Positions 24,532-39,576 of a stretch of 64,000 bases of DNA are shown here, in pieces. The notes under the pieces are model-generated. The model ran no database searches. It saw nothing but the letters and a program-made list of their open reading frames with translations, and had not been told where the DNA came from. Origin of the DNA: Hydractinia symbiolongicarpus (lineage: Eukaryota; Cnidaria; Hydrozoa; Anthoathecata; Hydractiniidae); assembly GCF_029227915.1 (NCBI RefSeq), contig NC_079876.1:21082001-21146000 (forward strand). Direction: 5' to 3'. Every line of letters begins with the position of its first letter. Position 1 is the first letter of the stretch. Both the position numbers and the translations under genes were made by a program.

Positions 24532-27500
24532 TTCATTCATTCATTCATTCATTCATTCATTCATTCATTCATTCAATCATTCATTCATTCTGTCATTCAT
24601 TCATTTATTCTTTTATTCATTTATTTATTCCTTCATTAATTCATTCATTCATTCATTCACTCATTTATCCATCTATTCATTCATTCATTCATTCTGTCAT
24701 TCATTCATTCATTCATTCTTTCATTTATTCATTCCTTCATTTATTTATTCATTCAAACATTCGTTCATTCATTTATTTATTCATTCAATTATTTGTTCAG
24801 TAATTCATTCATTCATTCATTCATTCATTCATTCATTCATTCATTCATTCATTCATTCATTCATTCATTCATTCATTCATTCATTCATTCATTCATTCAT
24901 TCATTCATTCATTCATTCATTCATTCATTCATTCATTCATTCACTCATTTATCCATCCATCCATCTATTCATTCATTCATTCATTCATTCATTCATTCAC
25001 TCATTTATCCATCCATCCATTCATTCATTCATTCATTCATTCTGTCATTCATTCATTCATTCATTCTTTCATTTATTCATTCATTCATTTATTTATTCAT
25101 TCCTTCATTTATTTATTCATTCAAACATTCGTTCATTCATTTATTTATTCATTCAATCATTTGTTCAGTAATTCATTCATTCATTCATTCAATCATTCAT
25201 TCATTCACTCATTAAATCATTCATTCATTCAATCATTCATCCATTAAATCATTCATTCATTCATTCATTCATTCATTTATCAATTCATTCATTCATTCAT
25301 TCATACATTCATTCATTCATTCATTCATTCATTCATTCATTCATTCATTCATTCATTCATTCAATCAATCATTTATTCATTCTGTCATTTATTCATTATT
25401 TCACTCATTTATCCATTCAATCATTTCTTCAATCATTCATTCATTCAATCATTCATTCAATCAATCATTCAATCATTCATTCTTTTATTCATTCATTCAT
25501 TTATTTATTCATTCATTCATGCATTCGTACATTCATCCATTCAGTCATTCATTCATTCATTTATGCATTTATTCATTCCTTCATTATTTCACTCATTTAT
25601 CCATTCAATCATTCATTCAATCATTCCTTCAATCAATCAATCATTCATTCAATAATTCAATCATTCATTCAGTCATTTATCAATTAATTCATTCATCAAT
25701 TCATAAATTCATTTATTCATTTATTCATTTATTCATTTATTCATTTATTCATTTATTCATTAATTCATTCATTCATTCATTAAATCATTCATTCATTCAT
25801 TCATTCATTCAATCATTCATTCATTAAATCATTCATTCTTTTATTCATTCATTCATTTATTTATTCATTCATTCATTCATTCTGTCATTCATTCATTCAT
25901 TCATTCTTTCATTTATTCATTCCTTCATTTATTTATTCATTCAAACATTCGTTCATTCATTTATTTATTCATTCAATCATTTGTTCAGTAATTCATTCAT
26001 TCATTCATTCAATTATTCATTCATTCATTAAATCATTCATTCATTCAATCATTCATCCATTAAATCATTCATTCATTCATTCATTCATTTATCAATTCAT
26101 TCATTCATTCATTCATACATTCATACATTCATTCATTCATTCATTCATTCATTCATTCATTCATTCATTCATTCATTCATTCATTCAATCATTCATTCAT
26201 TCACTCATTTATCCATCCATCCATCCATTCATTCATTCATTCATTCACTCATTTATCCATCCATCCATTCATTCATTCATTCATTCATTCTGTCATTCAT
26301 TCATTCATTCATTCATTCTTTCATTTATTCATTCATTCATTTATTTATTCATTCATTCATGCATTCGTACATTCATCCATTCAGTCATTCATTCATTCAT
26401 TTATGCATTTATTCATTCCTTCATTATTTCACTCATTTATCCATTCAATCATTCATTCAATCATTCATTCAATGAATCAATCATTCATTCAATAATTCAA
26501 TCATTCAATCATTCATTCAGTCATTTATCAATTAATTCATTCATCAATTCATAAATTCATTTATTCATTTATTCATTTATTCATTTATTCATTTATTCAT
26601 TAATTCATTAATTCATTCATTCATTCATTTAATCATTCATTCATTCATTCATTCAATCATTCATTCATTAAATCATTCATTCTTTTATTCATTCATTCAT
26701 TTATTTATTCATTCATTCATGCATTCATCAAATCATTCATTTGTTCTTTCATCCATTCATTCATTTATTCGTTCATTTATTTATTTATTCAATCATTCGT
26801 TCATTGATTTATTTTTTCATTCAATCATTCATTCATTCATTTTTTCATTCACTTATTCATTTATCCATTCATTCATTCATTTATTCAATCATTCATTCAT
26901 TAAATCATTCATTCATTCATTCATTCATTCAATTATTCATTCATTAAATCATTCATTCATTCATTCATTCAATTATTCATTCATTAAATCATTCATTCTT
27001 TTATTCATTCATTCATATATTCATTCATTCATTCATGCATTCGTACATTCATCCATTCAGTCATTCATTCATTCATTTATGCATTTATTCATTCCTTCAT
27101 TAAATCATTCATTCATTCAATCATTCATTCAATCATTCATTCTTTTATTCATTCATTCATTTATTCATTCATTCATTCATGCATTCGTACATTCATCCAT
27201 TCATTCATTCATTCATTTATGCATTTATTCATTCCTTCATTATTTCACTCATTTATCCATTCAATCATTCATTCAATCATTCATTCAATCAATCATTCAA
27301 TCATTCATTTAATAATTCAATCATTTAATCATTCATTCAGTCATTTATCAATTAATTTATTCATCAATTCATTGATTCATTTATTCATTTATTCATTAAT
27401 TCATTCATTCTGTCATTCATTCATTCATTCATTCTTTCATTTATTCATTCCTTCATTTATTTATTCATTCAAACATTCGTTCATTCATTTATTTATTCAT

Positions 27501-29290
27501 TCAATCATTTGTTCAGTAATTCATTCATTCAATCATTCATTCATTCGTTAAATCATTCATTCATTCAATCATTCATCCATTAAATCATTCATTCATTCAT
27601 TCATTAATTCATTTATCAATTCATTCATTCATTCATTCATTCATTCATTCATTCATTCATTCATTCATTCATTCATTCATTCATTCAATCATTCATTCAT
27701 TCTGTCATTCATTCATTTATTCTTTTATTCATTTATTTATTCCTTCATTAATTCATTCATTCATTCATTCACTCATTTATCCATCTATTCATTCATTCAT
27801 TCATTCTGTCATTCATTCATTCATTCATTCTTTCATTTATTCATTCCTTCATTTATTTATTCATTCAAACATTCGTTCATTCATTTATTTATTCATTCAA
27901 TCATTTGTTCAGTAATTCATTCATTCCTTCATTCATTCATTCATTCATTCATTCAATCATTCAATCATTAATTCATTCATTCAATCATTCATTCATTCAT
28001 TAAATCATTCATTCATTCAATCATTCATCCATTAAATCATTCATTCATTCATTCATTTATCAATTCATTCATTCATTCATTCATTCATTCATTCATTCAT
28101 TCATTCAATCATTCATTCATTCATTCATTCATTCATTCATTCATTCAATCATTCATTCATTCTGTCATTCATTCATTTATTCTTTTATTCATTTATTTAT
28201 TCCTTCATTAATTCATTCATTCATTCATTCACTCATTTATCCATCCATCCATTCATTCATTCATTCATTCATTCTGTCATTCATTCATTCATTCATTCTT
28301 TCATTTATTCATTCATTCATTTATTTATTCATTCATTCATGCATTCGTACATTAATCCATTCAGTCATTCATTCATTCATTTATGCATTTATTCATTCAT
28401 TCATTATTTCACTCATTTATCCATTCAATCATTCATTCAATCATTCATTCAATCAATCAATCATTCATTCAATAATTCAATCATTCAATCATTCATTCAG
28501 TTATTTATCAATTAATTCATTCATCAATTCATTTATTCATTTATTCATTTATTCATTTATTCATTTATTCATTTATTCATTTATTCATTTATTCATTAAT
28601 TCATTCATTCATTCATTAAATCATTCATTCATTCAATCATTCATTCATTAAATCATTCATTCTTTTATTCATTCATTCATTTATTTATTCATTCATTCAT
28701 GCATTCATCAAATCATTCATTTGTTCTTTCATCCATTCATTCATTTATTCGTTCATTTATTTATTTATTCAATCATTCGTTCATTGATTTATTTTTTCAT
28801 TCAATCATTCATTCATTCATTTTTTCATTCACTTATTCATTTATCCATTCATTCATTCATTTATTCAATCATTCATTCATTAAATCATTCATTCATTCAT
28901 TCATTCAATCATTCATTCATTAAATCATTCATTCTTTTATTCATTCATTCATTTATTTATTCATTCATTCATGCATTCGTACATTCATCCATTCAGTCAT
29001 TCATTCATTCATTTATGCATTTATTCATTCCTTCATTATTTCACTCATTTATCCATTCAATCATTTCTTCAATCATTCATTCATTCAATCATTCATTCAA
29101 TCAATCATTCAATCATTCATTCAATAATTCAATCATTTAATCATTCATTCAGTCATTTATCAATTAATTCATTCATCAATTCATTTATTCATTTATTCAT
29201 TTATTCATTAATTCATTAATTCATTCATTCATTCATTCGAATATTTCTTCATTCAATCATTTGTTCATTAATGCATTTGTTCATTCATTT
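24532..29290 (+). repeat. TTCA tract between islands 9 and 10
   Basis: No gene. Short words are followed by a pure TTCA run at about 24,803-24,943 and then the right copy of the 5.0-kb duplication. Module M occurs at 25519, 26360, 27035, 27178, 28339 and 28971, and module H at 26719 and 28699. A TTTATTCA run lies at about 28,530-28,595. Confidence 0.9.
24803..24943 (+). repeat. pure (TTCA)n run, about 35 units
   Basis: About 141 bases of uninterrupted TTCA at the joint between the two 5.0-kb copies. As in the 6.0-kb pair, a homogeneous run sits at the joint. Confidence 0.93.
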
Positions 29291-29546
29291 CCTCTAACAT
29301 TTAGATACACAAATTCGTGAAGCATATAATATTGAGCCATTACGTTATTCACCAATTTTTCCTCCTTCAATCAATTATTCGTTCTTCTATTTATTCCGTC
29401 ATTTATGCAAACATTCATTTGGTTATTCTTTAATTCCTTCATTCAAAAAATCGATAACAAAATTTCACAAAGCAAATCTTATTCGACCATTAATTTTTCA
29501 TTAATTTTTTTATCATAAATTTTTTCCCTTGCTTCTTATTTCGTCA
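29291..29546 (+). repeat. island 10, short class, altered-dyad variety
   Basis: Duplicate of island 9 with an offset of 5,015. Site A at 29305 has the GTGAAGC change. It is the last island before the 30.7-51.1 kb higher-order series. Confidence 0.92.
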
Positions 29547-30725
29547 TTCATTCATTCATTCATTCATTCATTCATTCATTCATTCATTCAATCATTCATT
29601 CATTCTGTCATTCATTCATTTATTCTTTTATTCATTTATTTATTCCTTCATTAATTCATTCATTCATTCATTCACTCATTTATCCATCTATTCATTCATT
29701 CATTCATTCTGTCATTCATTCATTCATTCATTCTTTCATTTATTCATTCCTTCATTTATTTATTCATTCAAACATTCGTTCATTCATTTATTTATTCATT
29801 CAATTATTTGTTCAGTAATTCATTCATTCATTCATTCAATTACTCATTCATTCATTAAATCATTCATTCATTCAATCATTCATTCATTCATTCATTCATT
29901 CATTCATTCATTCATTCATTCAATCATTCATTCATTCTGTCATTCATTCATTTATTCTTTTATTCATTTATTTATTCCTTCATTAATTCATTCATTCATT
30001 CACTCATTTATCCATCTATTCATTCATTCATTCATTCTGTCGTTCATTCATTCATTCATTCTTTCATTTATTCATTCCTTCATTTATTTATTCATTCAAA
30101 CATTCGTTCATTCATTTATTTATTCATTCAATCATTTGTTCAGTAATTCATTCATTCATTCATTCAATCATTCATTCATTCATTCATTAAATCATTCATT
30201 CATTCAATCATTCATCCATTAAATCATTCATTCATTCATTCATTTATCAATTCATTTATTCATTCATTCATTTATTCATTCACTTATTCATTTATCCATT
30301 CATTCATTCATTTATTCAATCATTCATTCATTAAATCATTCATTCATTCATTCATTCAATCATTCATTCATTAAATCATTCATTCTTTTATTCATTCATT
30401 CATTTATTTATTCATTCATTCATGCATTCGTACATTCATCCATTCAGTCATTCATTCATTCATATATGCATTTATTCATTCCTTCATTATTTCACTCATT
30501 TATCCATTCAATCATTTATTCAATCATTCATTCATTCAATCATTCATTCAATCAATCATTCATTCAATAATTCAATCATTTAATCATTCATTCAGTCATT
30601 TATCAATTAATTCATTCATCAATTCATAAATTCATTTATTCATTTATTCATTAATTCATTCATTCATTCATTCAAATATTTCTTCATTCAATCTTTTGTT
30701 CATTAATTCATTTGTTCATTCATTT
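29547..30725 (+). repeat. TTCA tract between islands 10 and 11
   Basis: No gene. It has two CAAACATTCG words, two TTATTCTTTTATTC words, the rare CTGTCGTTC at about 30,038, and one module M at 30422 with CATATATGC instead of CATTTATGC. The same arrangement follows islands 13, 17 and 21. Confidence 0.9.
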
Positions 30726-31210
30726 CCTCTAACATTTAGATACACAAATTCGTGTAGCATATAATATTGAGCCATTACGTTATTCACCAATTTTTTCCTC
30801 CTTCAATCAATTATTCGTTCTTCTATTTATTCCGTCATTTATGCAAACATTCATTTGGTTATTCTTTAATTCCTTCATTCAAAAAATCGAATACAAAATT
30901 TCACAAAGCAAATCTTATTCGACCATTAATTTTTCATTAATTTTTTTATCATAAAATTTTTCCCTTGCTTCTTATTTTGTCATTCAATCATTCATTTGTT
31001 CATTCATCCATTTATTTATTTATTCGTTAAAAAATCCATATACAGAAGTTCGTGTGGCAAATTTGAATCGGCCATAAACACGTTCACTTATTGTTATTTT
31101 ATTTATTCATTTGTTCATTTATTCGTTCAAAATTTCACATACAGAAATTCGTGTAACCAAGTTTTTTCAAGAATCATTAAGTGATTCATTAATTATTCCT
31201 CACTCCCTCA
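30726..31210 (+). repeat. island 11, long class, inner subclass
   Basis: Dyad sites lie at 30740, 31040 and 31139. It has ATCGAATAC and GAATCGG. Its leader contains CAATCTTTTG where most have CAATCATTTG, a change shared with islands 14, 18 and 22. Confidence 0.93.
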
Positions 31211-32501
31211 TTCATTCGTTCCTTCAGTCATTCATCCATTCATTCATTCTGTCATTCATTCATTCATTTATTTATTTATTCCTTCATTAATTCATTCATT
31301 CATTCAATCATTCATTTGTTCATTCATTCATTCATTCATTCAATCATTCATTTGTTCTATCATCCATTCATTCATTTATTCGTTCATTTATTCATTTATT
31401 CAATCATTCGTTCATTGATTTATTTTTTCATTCAATCATTTGTTCATTAATTCATTTGTTCATTTATTCATTTATTCATTCATTCAATCATTCATTCACT
31501 TATTCATTTATCCATTCATTCATTCATGCATTTATTCATTTAATTATTCCTTCAATAATTCATTCGATCAATCATTCATTTGTTCATTCATTCATTCATT
31601 CAATCATTCATTTGTTCATTCATCCATTTATTCATTCATTTATTCATTTATTTCATTATTTCCTTCTTTCATTCATTCATTTATTCAATCATTCATTCAT
31701 TAAATCATTCATTCATTCATTCAATCATTCATTCATTAAATCATTTATTCATTTATTCATTCATTCATTTATTTATTCATTCATTCATGCATTCGTACAT
31801 TCATCCATTCATTCATTCAATCATTCATTTATTTATTCCTTCATTAATTCATTCATTCATTCAATCATTCATTTGTTCATTCATTCATTCATCAAGTCAT
31901 TCATTTGTTCTTTCATCGATTCATTCATTTATTCGTTCATTTATTTATTTATTCAATCATTCGTTCATTGATTTATTTTTTCCTTCAATCATTTGTTCAT
32001 TAATTCATTTGTTCATTTATTCATTAATTCATTCAATCATTTGTTCATTAATTCATTTGTTCATTCATTCCTTTATTCATTCATTCATACAATCATTCAT
32101 TCATTAAATCATTTATTCATTCATTTATTCATTCAATCATTCATTCATTAAGTCATTCATTTATTCATTCATTCATTCATGCATTCGTACATTCATCCAT
32201 TCAGTCATTCATTCATTCATTTATGCATTTATTCATTCCTTCATTATTTTACTCATTTATCCATTCAATCATTCAATCATTCATTCATTCAATCATTCAT
32301 TCAATCAATCATTCAATCATTTATTCAATAATTCAATCATTTAATCATTCATTCAGTCATTTAACAATTAATTCATTCATCAATTCATAAATTCATTTAT
32401 TCATTTATTCATTTATTCATTTATTCATGAATTCATTCATTCATTCATTCAAATATTTCTTCATTCAATCATTTGTTCTTTAATTCATTTGTTCATTCAT
32501 T
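31211..32501 (+). repeat. TTCA tract between islands 11 and 12
   Basis: No gene. TGTTC-rich words and H-cores lie at about 31,380-31,430 and 31,935-31,980, with module M at 31787 and 32178. Distinctive steps are TTTAATTATTCC, TTTCATTATTTCC and ATTTAACAATTAATTC. Equivalents lie at 36,336 and 43,869. Confidence 0.9.
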
Positions 32502-32758
32502 TCCTCTAACATTTAGATACACAAATTCGTGTAGCATATAATATTGAGCCATTACGGTTATTCACCAATTTTTTCCTCCTTTAATCAATTATTCGTTCTT
32601 CTATTTATTCCGTCATTTATGCAAACATTCATTTGCTTATTCTTTAATTCCTTCATTCAAAAAATCGATAACAAAATTTCACAAAGCAAATCTTATTCGA
32701 CCATTAATTTTTCATTAATTTTTTTATCATAAAATTTTTCCCTTGCTTCTTATTTCGT
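32502..32758 (+). repeat. island 12, short class
   Basis: Site A is at 32517. It carries ATTACGGTTATTC (one extra G) and CATTTGCTTATTC where other islands have CATTTGGTTATTC. Both changes are shared with islands 15 and 19 and mark the second position of the higher-order unit. Confidence 0.93.
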
Positions 32759-34410
32759 CATTCATTCATTCATTCATTCATTCATTCATTCATTCATTCA
32801 TTCATTCAATCACTCATTCATTCTGTCATTCATTCATTTATTCTTTTATTCATTTATTTATTCCTTCATTAATTCATTCATTCATTCATTCACTCATTTA
32901 TCCATCTATTCATTCATTCATTCATTCTGTCATTCATTCATTCATTCATTCATTCATTCATTCTTTCATTTATTCATTCCCTTATTTATTTATTTATTCA
33001 TTCAAACATTCGTTCATTCATTTATTTATTCATTCAATCATTTGTTCAGTAATTCATTCATTCATTCATTCATTCATTCAATCATTCATTCATTCATTCA
33101 TTCATTCATTAAATCATTCATTCATTCAATCATTCATCCATTAAATCATTTATTCATTCATTCATTCATTTATCAATTCATTCATTCATTCATTCATTCA
33201 TTCATTCATTCATTCATTCATTCATTCAATCATTCATTCATTCATTCATTCATTCATTCATTCATTCATTCAATCATTCATTCATTCTGTCATTCATTCA
33301 TTTATTCTTTTATTCATTTATTTATTCCTTCATTAATTCATTCATTCATTCATTCACTCATTTATCCATCCATCCATTCATTCATTCATTCATTCATTCT
33401 GTCATTCATTCATTCATTCATTCATTCATTCTTTCATTTATTCATTCATTCATTTATTTATTCATTCATTCATGCATTCGTACATTCATCCATTCAGTCA
33501 TTCATTCATTCATTTATGCATTTATTCATTCCTTCATTATTTCACTCATTTATCCATTCAATCATTTCTTCAATCATTCATTCATTCAATCATTCATTCA
33601 ATCAATCATTCAATCATTCATTCAATAATTCAATCATTTAATCATTCATTCAGTCATTTATCAATTAATTCATTCATCAATTCATAAATTCATTTATTCA
33701 TTTATTCATTAATTCATTCATTCATTCATTAAATCATTCATTCATTCATTCATTCAATCATTCATTCATTAAATCATTCATTCTTTTATTCATTCATTCA
33801 TTTATTTATTCATTCATTCATGCATTCATCAAATCATTCATTTGTTCTTTCATCCATTCATTCATTTATTCGTTCATTTATTTATTTATTCAATCATTTG
33901 TTCATTGATTTATTTTTTCATTCAATCATTCATTCATTCATTTTTTCATTCACTTATTCATTTATCCATTCATTCATTCATTTATTCAATCATTCATTCA
34001 TTAAATCATTCATTCATTCATTCATTCAATCATTCATTCATTAAATCATTCAATCTTTTATTCATTCATTCATTTATTTATTCATTCATTCATGCATTCG
34101 TACATTCATCCATTCAGTCATTCATTCATTCATTTATGCATTTATTCATTCCTTCATTATTTCACTCATTTATCCATTCAATCATTTCTTCAATTATTCA
34201 TTCATTCAATCATTCATTCAATCAATCATTCAATCATTCATTCAATAATTCAATCATTTAATCATTCATTCAGTCATTTATCAATTAATTCATTCATCAA
34301 TTCATTTATTCATTTATTCATTTATTCATTAATTCATTAATTCATTCATTCATTCATTCGAATATTTCTTCATTCAATCATTTGTTCATTAATGCATTTG
34401 TTCATTCATT
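32759..34410 (+). repeat. TTCA tract between islands 12 and 13
   Basis: No gene. It has near-pure TTCA runs, CATTCCCTTATTTATTTATT at about 32,977, module M at 33472 and 34092, and module H at 33820. The CGAA-form leader precedes island 13. Confidence 0.9.
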
Positions 34411-34666
34411 CCCTCTAACATTTAGATACACAAATTCGTGAAGCATATAATATTGAGCCATTACGTTATTCACCAATTTTTCCTCCTTCAATCAATTATT
34501 CGTTCTTCTATTTATTCCGTCATTTATGCAAACATTCATTTGGTTATTCTTTAATTCCTTCATTCAAAAAATCGATAACAAAATTTCACAAAGCAAATCT
34601 TATTCGACCATTAATTTTTCATTAATTTTTTTATCATAAAATTTTTCCCTTGCTTCTTATTTCGTC
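34411..34666 (+). repeat. island 13, short class, altered-dyad variety
   Basis: Site A at 34426 reads CGTGAAGC. It starts CCCTCTAAC, a private change. The AATGCATTTG leader and the lost T match islands 9, 10, 17 and 21. Confidence 0.92.
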
Positions 34667-35850
34667 ATTCATTCATTCATTCATTCATTCATTCATTCAT
34701 TCAATCATTCAATCATTCTGTCATTCATTCATTTATTCTTTTATTCATTTATTTATTCCTTCATTAATTCATTCATTCATTCATTCACTCATTTATCCAT
34801 CTATTCATTCATTCATTCATTCATTCTGTCATTCATTCATTCATTCATTCTTTCATTTATTCATTCCTTCATTTATTTATTCATTCAAACATTCGTTCAT
34901 TCATTTATTTATTCATTCAATTATTTGTTCAGTAACTCATTCATTCATTCATTCAATTACTCATTCATTCATTAAATCATTCATTCATTCAATCATTCAT
35001 TCATTCATTCATTCATTCATTCATTCATTCATTCATTCATTCATTCAATCATTCATTCATTCTGTCATTCATTCATTTATTCTTTTATTCATTTATTTAT
35101 TCCTTCATTAATTCATTCATTCATTCACTCATTTATCCATCTATTCATTCATTCATTTTTTCTGTCGTTCATTCATTCATTCATTCTTTCATTTATTCAT
35201 TCCTTCATTTATTTATTCATTCAAACATTCGTTCATTCATTTATTTATTCATTCAATCATTTGTTCAGTAATTCATTCATTCATTCATTCAATCATTCAT
35301 TCATTCATTCATTAAATCATTCATTCATTCAATCATTCATCCATTAAATCATTCATTCATTCATTCATTTATCAATTCATTCATTCATTCATTCATTTAT
35401 TCATTCACTTATTCATTTATCCATTCATTCATTCATTTATTCAATCATTCATTCATTAAATCATTCATTCATTCATTCATTCAATCATTCATTCATTAAA
35501 TCATTCATTCTTTTATTCATTCATTCATTTATTTATTCATTCATTCATGCATTCGTACATTCATCCATTCAGTCATTCATTCATTCATTTATGCATTTAT
35601 TCATTCCTTCATTATTTCACTCATTTATCCATTCAATCATTTATTCAATCATTCATTCATTCAATCATTCATTCAATCAATCATTCATTCAATAATTCAA
35701 TCATTTAATCATTCATTCAGTCATTTATCAATTAATTCATTCATCAATTCATAAATTCATTTATTCATTTATTCATTAATTCATTCATTCATTCATTCAA
35801 ATATTTCTTCATTCAATCTTTTGTTCATTAATTCATTTGTTCATTCATTT
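34667..35850 (+). repeat. TTCA tract between islands 13 and 14
   Basis: No gene. It has the same order of words as 29,547-30,725, with module M at 35547. Private changes include CAATCATTCAATCATTCTG, AGTAACTC and a TTTTTCTGTCGTTC step at about 35,157. Confidence 0.9.
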
Positions 35851-36335
35851 CCTCTAACATTTAGATACACAAATTCGTGTAGCATATAATATTGAGCCAT
35901 TACGTTATTCACCAATTTTTTCCTCCTTCAATCAATTATTCGTTCTTCTATTTATTCCGTCATTTATGCAAACATTCATTTGGTTATTCTTTAATTCCTT
36001 CATTCAAAAAATCGAATACAAAATTTCACAAAGCAAATCTTATTCGACCATTAATTTTTCATTAATTTTTTTATCATAAAATTTTTCCCTTGCTTCTTAT
36101 TTTGTCATTCAATCATTCATTTGTTCATTCATCCATTTATTTATTTATTCGTTAAAAAATCCATATACAGAAGTTCGTGTGGCAAATTTGAATCGGCCAT
36201 AAACACGTTCACTTATTGTTATTTTATTTATTCATTTGTTCATTTATTCGTTCAAAATTTCACATACAGAAATTCGTGTAACCAAGTTTTTTCAAGAATC
36301 ATTAAGTGATTCATTAATTATTCCTCACTCCCTCA
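35851..36335 (+). repeat. island 14, long class, inner subclass
   Basis: Dyad sites lie at 35865, 36165 and 36264. It is the first island of the second higher-order unit. Confidence 0.93.
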
Positions 36336-37607
36336 TTCATTCGTTCCTTCAGTCATTCATCCATTCATTCATTCTGTCATTCATTCATTCATTTATTTAT
36401 TTATTCCTTCATTAATTCATTCATTCATTCAATCATTCATTTGTTCATTCATTCATTCATTCAATCATTCATTTGTTCTATCATCCATTCATTCATTTAT
36501 TCGTTCATTTATTCATTTATTCAATCATTCGTTCATTGATTTATTTTTTCATTCAATCATTTGTTCATTAATTCATTTGTTCATTTATTCATTTATTCAT
36601 TCATTCAATCATTCATTCACTTATTCATTTATCCATTCATTCATTCATGCATTTATTCATTTAATTATTCCTTCAATAATTCATTCGATCAATCATTCAT
36701 TTGTTCATTCATTCATTCATTCAATCATTCATTTGTTCATTCATCCATTTATTCATTCATTTATTCATTTATTTCATTATTTCCTTCTTTCATTCATTCA
36801 TTTATTCAATCATTCATTCATTAAATCATTCATTCATTCATTCAATCATTCATTCATTAAATCATTTATTCATTTATTCATTCATTCATTTATTTATTCA
36901 TTCATTCATGCATTCGTACATTCATCCATTCATTCATTCAATCATTCATTTATTTATTCCTTCATTAATTCATTCATTCATTCAATCATTCATTTGTTCA
37001 TTCATTCATTCATCAAGTCATTCATTTGTTCTTTCATCGATTCATTCATTTATTCGTTCATTTATTTATTTATTCAATCATTCGTTCATTGATTTATTTT
37101 TTCCTTCAATCATTTGTTCATTAATTCATTTGTTCATTTATTCATTAATTCATTCAATCATTTGTTCATTAATTCATTTGTTCATTCATTCCTTTATTCA
37201 TTCATTCATACAATCATTCATTCATTAAATCATTTATTCATTCATTTATTCATTCAATCATTCATTCATTAAGTCATTCATTTATTCATTCATTCATTCA
37301 TGCATTCGTACATTCATCCATTCAGTCATTCATTCATTCATTTATGCATTTATTCATTCCTTCATTATTTTACTCATTTATCCATTCAATCATTCAATCA
37401 TTCATTCATTCAATCATTCATTCAATCAATCATTCAATCATTTATTCAATAATTCAATCATTTAATCATTCATTCAGTCATTTAACAATTAATTCATTCA
37501 TCAATTCATAAATTCATTTATTCATTTATTCATGAATTCATTCATTCATTCATTCAAATATTTCTTCATTCAATCATTTGTTCTTTAATTCATTTGTTCA
37601 TTCATTT
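36336..37607 (+). repeat. TTCA tract between islands 14 and 15
   Basis: No gene. It is equivalent to 31,211-32,501, with module M at 36908 and 37300 and two H-cores. Confidence 0.9.
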
Positions 37608-37863
37608 CCTCTAACATTTAGATACACAAATTCGTGTAGCATATAATATTGAGCCATTACGGTTATTCACCAATTTTTTCCTCCTTCAATCAATTATTCG
37701 TTCTTCTATTTATTCCGTCATTTATGCAAACATTCATTTGCTTATTCTTTAATTCCTTCATTCAAAAAATCGATAACAAAATTTCACAAAGCAAATCTTA
37801 TTCGACCATTAATTTTTCATTAATTTTTTTATCATAAAATTTTTCCCTTGCTTCTTATTTCGT
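37608..37863 (+). repeat. island 15, short class
   Basis: Site A is at 37622. It has the ACGGTTATTC and TTTGCTTATTC marks of the second position in the higher-order unit. Confidence 0.93.
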
Positions 37864-39576
37864 CATTCATTCATTCATTCATTCATTCATTCATTCATTC
37901 ATTCATTCATTCAATCACTCATTCATTCTGTCATTCATTCATTTATTTTTTTATTCATTTATTTATTCCTTCATTAATTCATTCATTCATTCATTCACTC
38001 ATTTATCCATCTATTCATTCATTCATTCATTCTGTCATTCATTCATTCATTCATTCTTTCATTTATTCATTCCCTTATTTATTTATTTATTCATTCAAAC
38101 ATTCGTTCATTCATTTATTTATTCATTCAATCATTTGTTCAGTAATTCATTCATTCATTCATTCATTCATTCAATCATTCATTCATTCATTCATTCATTC
38201 ATTAAATCATTCATTCATTCAATCATTCATCCATTAAATCATTCATTCATTCATTCATTCATTCATTTATCAATTCATTCATTCATTCATTCATTCATTC
38301 ATTCATTCATTCATTCATTCATTCATTCATTCATTCATTCATTCATTCATTCATTCAATCATTCATTCATTCTGTCATTCATTCATTTATTCTTTTATTC
38401 ATTTATTTATTCCTTCATTAATTCATTCATTCATTCATTCACTCATTTATCCATCCATCCATTCATTCATTCATTCATTCATTCTGTCATTCATTCATTC
38501 ATTCATTCATTCATTCTTTCATTTATTCATTCATTCATTTATTTATTCATTCATTCATGCATTCGTACATTCATCCATTCAGTCATTCATTCATTCATTT
38601 ATGCATTTATTCATTCCTTCATTATTTCACTCATTTATCCATTCAATCATTCATTCAATCATTCATTCAATCAATCAATCATTCATTCAATAATTCAATC
38701 ATTCAATCATTCATTCAGTCATTTATCAATTAATTCATTCATCAATTCATAAATTCATTTATTCATTTATTCATTTATTCATTTATTCATTTATTCATTT
38801 ATTCATTTATTCATTTATTCATTTATTCATTTATTCATTTATTCATTTATTCATTTATTCATTTATTCATTTATTCATTTATTCATTTATTCATTAATTC
38901 ATTCATTCATTCATTAAATCGTTCATTCATTCATTCATTCAATCATTCATTCATTCATTTATGCATTTATTCATTCCTTCATTATTTCACTCATTTATCC
39001 ATTCAATCATTTCTTCAATCATTCATTCATTCAATCATTCATTCAATCAATCATTCAATCATTCATTCAATAATTCAATCATTTAATCATTCATTCAGTC
39101 ATTTATCAATTAATTCATTCATCAATTCATAAATTCATTTATTCATTTATTCATTCATTCATTCATTCATTCATTAAATCATTCATTCATTCATTCATTC
39201 AATCATTCATTCATTAAATCATTCATTCTTTTATTCATTCATTCATTTATTTATTCATTCATTCATGCATTCGTACATTCATCCATTCAGTCATTCATTC
39301 ATTCATTTATGTATTTATTCATTCCTTCATTATTTCACTCATTTATCCATTCAATCATTTATTCAATCATTCATTCATTCAATCATTCATTCAATCAATC
39401 ATTCAATCATTCATTCAATAATTCAATCATTTAATCATTCATTCAGTCATTTATCAATTAATTCATTCATCAATTCATTTATTCATTTATTCCTTAATTC
39501 ATTAATTCATTCATTCATTAATTCAAATATTTCTTCATTCAATCATTTGTTCATTAATTCATTTGTTCATTCATTT
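37864..39576 (+). repeat. TTCA tract between islands 15 and 16
   Basis: No gene. Near-pure TTCA runs at about 38,278-38,355 are followed by module M at 38567, the TTTATTCA run at 38,754-38,895, then a partial module M body and a full one at 39265. The leader of the next island is TAATTCAAATATTTC, shared only with island 20. Confidence 0.9.
38754..38895 (+). repeat. (TTTATTCA)n array, about 17 units
   Basis: About 142 bases of the octamer at the end of a module M. The equivalent in the next higher-order unit, 46,123-46,224, is about 40 bases (five octamers) shorter. Confidence 0.93.

Larger units (their letters stand above)
19920..29820 (+). repeat. 5.0-kb tandem segmental duplication
   Basis: The left copy ends at about 24,802. 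The right copy runs from about 24,942 to 29,820. The offset is 5,011 at module M (20508 and 25519) and 5,015 from 21704/26719 through 23956/28971, where all forward translations match. The front of the right copy (24,942-25,260) matches the 17,731 and 19,075 units better than the 20.0-20.3 kb region, so it looks like the product of an unequal exchange between neighbouring units. Each copy ends with one short island of the CGTGAAGC variety. Confidence 0.9.
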
